Below are positions 63,456 through 64,000 of a stretch of DNA of 64,000 bases, in pieces. Under the pieces are notes generated by a model. It saw only the letters and a list, made by a program, of their open reading frames with translations, ran no database searches and had not been told where the DNA came from. Where the stretch lies: positions 62,001-126,000 of the forward strand of contig NZ_JADOUS010000002.1 of the NCBI RefSeq assembly GCF_015752045.1. The letters run 5' to 3'. Position 1 is the stretch's first letter. Every line of letters starts with the position of its first letter. This DNA comes from Arthrobacter_D sp015752045. GTDB taxonomy: Bacteria; Actinomycetota; Actinomycetes; Actinomycetales; Micrococcaceae. The position numbers and the translations under genes were made by a program.

Positions 63456-63835
63456 TTCTTTCCGCCTGACGGGTCGATGAACGCTTCGGGCGCCGCTTCC
63501 TCGAGCTCATGCCGCAGCTTCGCGGCGATCGGGTCGAGGCGCCGGTTGGCGTAGCTGACGTACCACATGGTGATGACGAAGGTGCTGACGAACTGCAGCA
63601 GCCCGAGGATGATGCCGATGTTGATGTTGCCGGCCACCGGCGTGGCCATGAAGTCGTGCGCGTAGGCGGCCAGCAGCACGTAGGCGAAGTACCAGAGCAG
63701 GAAGAACACTGCCATGGGGAAGACGAAACTGCGGTGGCGCTTGCGCAGTTCCCTGAACTGCTCGGTCTGCTGGACTTCGGTGAAGTCGACGGCAGGACCG
63801 GAGCCGGGATCCGGCTCTCCTGGGTGCGAGCCCAT
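63452..63835 (-). CDS. DUF485 membrane protein (YjcH-like)
   Basis: 127 residues with two hydrophobic segments, FVFPMAVFFLLWYFAYVLLAAYAHDFMATPV and INIGIILGLLQFVSTFVITMWYVSYANRRLDP, the DUF485 signature. It accompanies ActP-type symporters and may help assembly. AAGGAGGAACC precedes the ATG at 63835, a better start than the ATG at 63862. Confidence 0.9.
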   Translation of the reverse strand: MGSHPGEPDPGSGPAVDFTEVQQTEQFRELRKRHRSFVFPMAVFFLLWYFAYVLLAAYAHDFMATPVAGNINIGIILGLLQFVSTFVITMWYVSYANRRLDPIAAKLRHELEEAAPEAFIDPSGGKK

Positions 63836-63908
63836 GGTTCCTCCTTCTTGGTCGGGAGTCACTCCAGCCGCGAGGGCGGCACCGTCGCAACGCAGGAAGG
63901 CACGTCGG

Positions 63909-63924
63909 TGTGACTCCCATCACT
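63909..63924. promoter_or_regulatory. CRP/GlxR-like site upstream of the symporter operon
   Basis: TGTGACTCCCATCACT: 9 of 10 consensus positions of TGTGA-N6-TCACA. It lies 74 nt before the DUF485 start. Confidence 0.5.
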
Positions 63925-64000
63925 GTGCTGGACGGTGGCGGAGCGCACCAGCCGGACACGGGCGTCCGTCGCCGAGCGCGCCGGTAGGTGCGGTGAACGG

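Overview
This window is high-GC chromosomal DNA from an actinobacterium. Gene content and protein similarity point to Micrococcaceae, most likely Arthrobacter or a close relative: infB has a long Pro/Ala/Gly-rich N-terminus, GTG/TTG starts are frequent, CDSs overlap by 4 nt (ATGA/GTGA), and ispG/dxr/rseP and rnj/dapA/dapB have the usual actinobacterial order. Almost all of it is protein-coding. No gap between genes exceeds 300 bases. I found no tRNA, rRNA, CRISPR array, insertion sequence, prophage or plasmid-like segment.

Layout: 1-3771 holds the 5' end of RNase J with dapA and dapB (lysine/diaminopimelate), a membrane acyltransferase and a small membrane protein. 3782-9609 is a molybdenum-cofactor cluster (moaE, mogA/moaB, moaC, moeA, a membrane-anchored molybdoenzyme, and divergent moaA-moaD). 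9606-12536 holds small unknowns and a CYTH-CHAD protein. 12736-17487 is a stress/metal segment: P-type ATPase, universal stress protein, divergent Fur-family regulator with a palindromic operator, and a 78-residue repeat protein. 17570-18915 encodes a VKOR/DsbA-type disulfide pair. 19050-24410 is the M16 protease-pnp-rpsO-ribF segment. 24574-28390 holds small membrane proteins, truB and an aminotransferase. 28473-34174 is the rbfA-infB-ylxR-nusA-rimP translation cluster. 34262-36728 holds a DUF4439 protein and an APH(6)-like kinase. 36749-45756 holds a TSUP transporter, proS, ispG, a SatD-like gene, rseP and dxr. 46030-48255 holds a DUF222/HNH protein and a RibD/DHFR-like reductase.

48294-61744 is the metabolic centre: a seven-gene acyl-CoA/leucine degradation operon (biotin carboxylase, carboxyltransferase, acyl-CoA dehydrogenase, CoA-transferase A/B, MaoC hydratase, CitE-like lyase) facing a TetR regulator across two palindromes, then a branched-chain 2-oxoacid dehydrogenase operon (E1alpha, E1beta, E2) facing an Lrp-type regulator. 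The window ends with an acetate-type symporter and its DUF485 partner. Together these would convert branched-chain 2-oxoacids to acyl-CoAs, then acetyl-CoA and acetoacetyl-CoA. CRP/GlxR-like sites lie upstream of the dehydrogenase operon and the symporter.

A recurring regulatory theme is a -10-like hexamer 6-8 nt before a start codon, usually without a clear Shine-Dalgarno sequence (dapA, moaA, CYTH-CHAD, fur, truB, aminotransferase, YciI-like, satD-like, DHFR-like, lrp, perhaps dxr). This predicts many leaderless mRNAs. I see no clear-cut new multi-gene defence or biosynthetic system. The least explained items are the GxY-repeat small protein, the satD-like promoter palindrome, the tandem STAS-like genes and the orphan molybdoenzyme.
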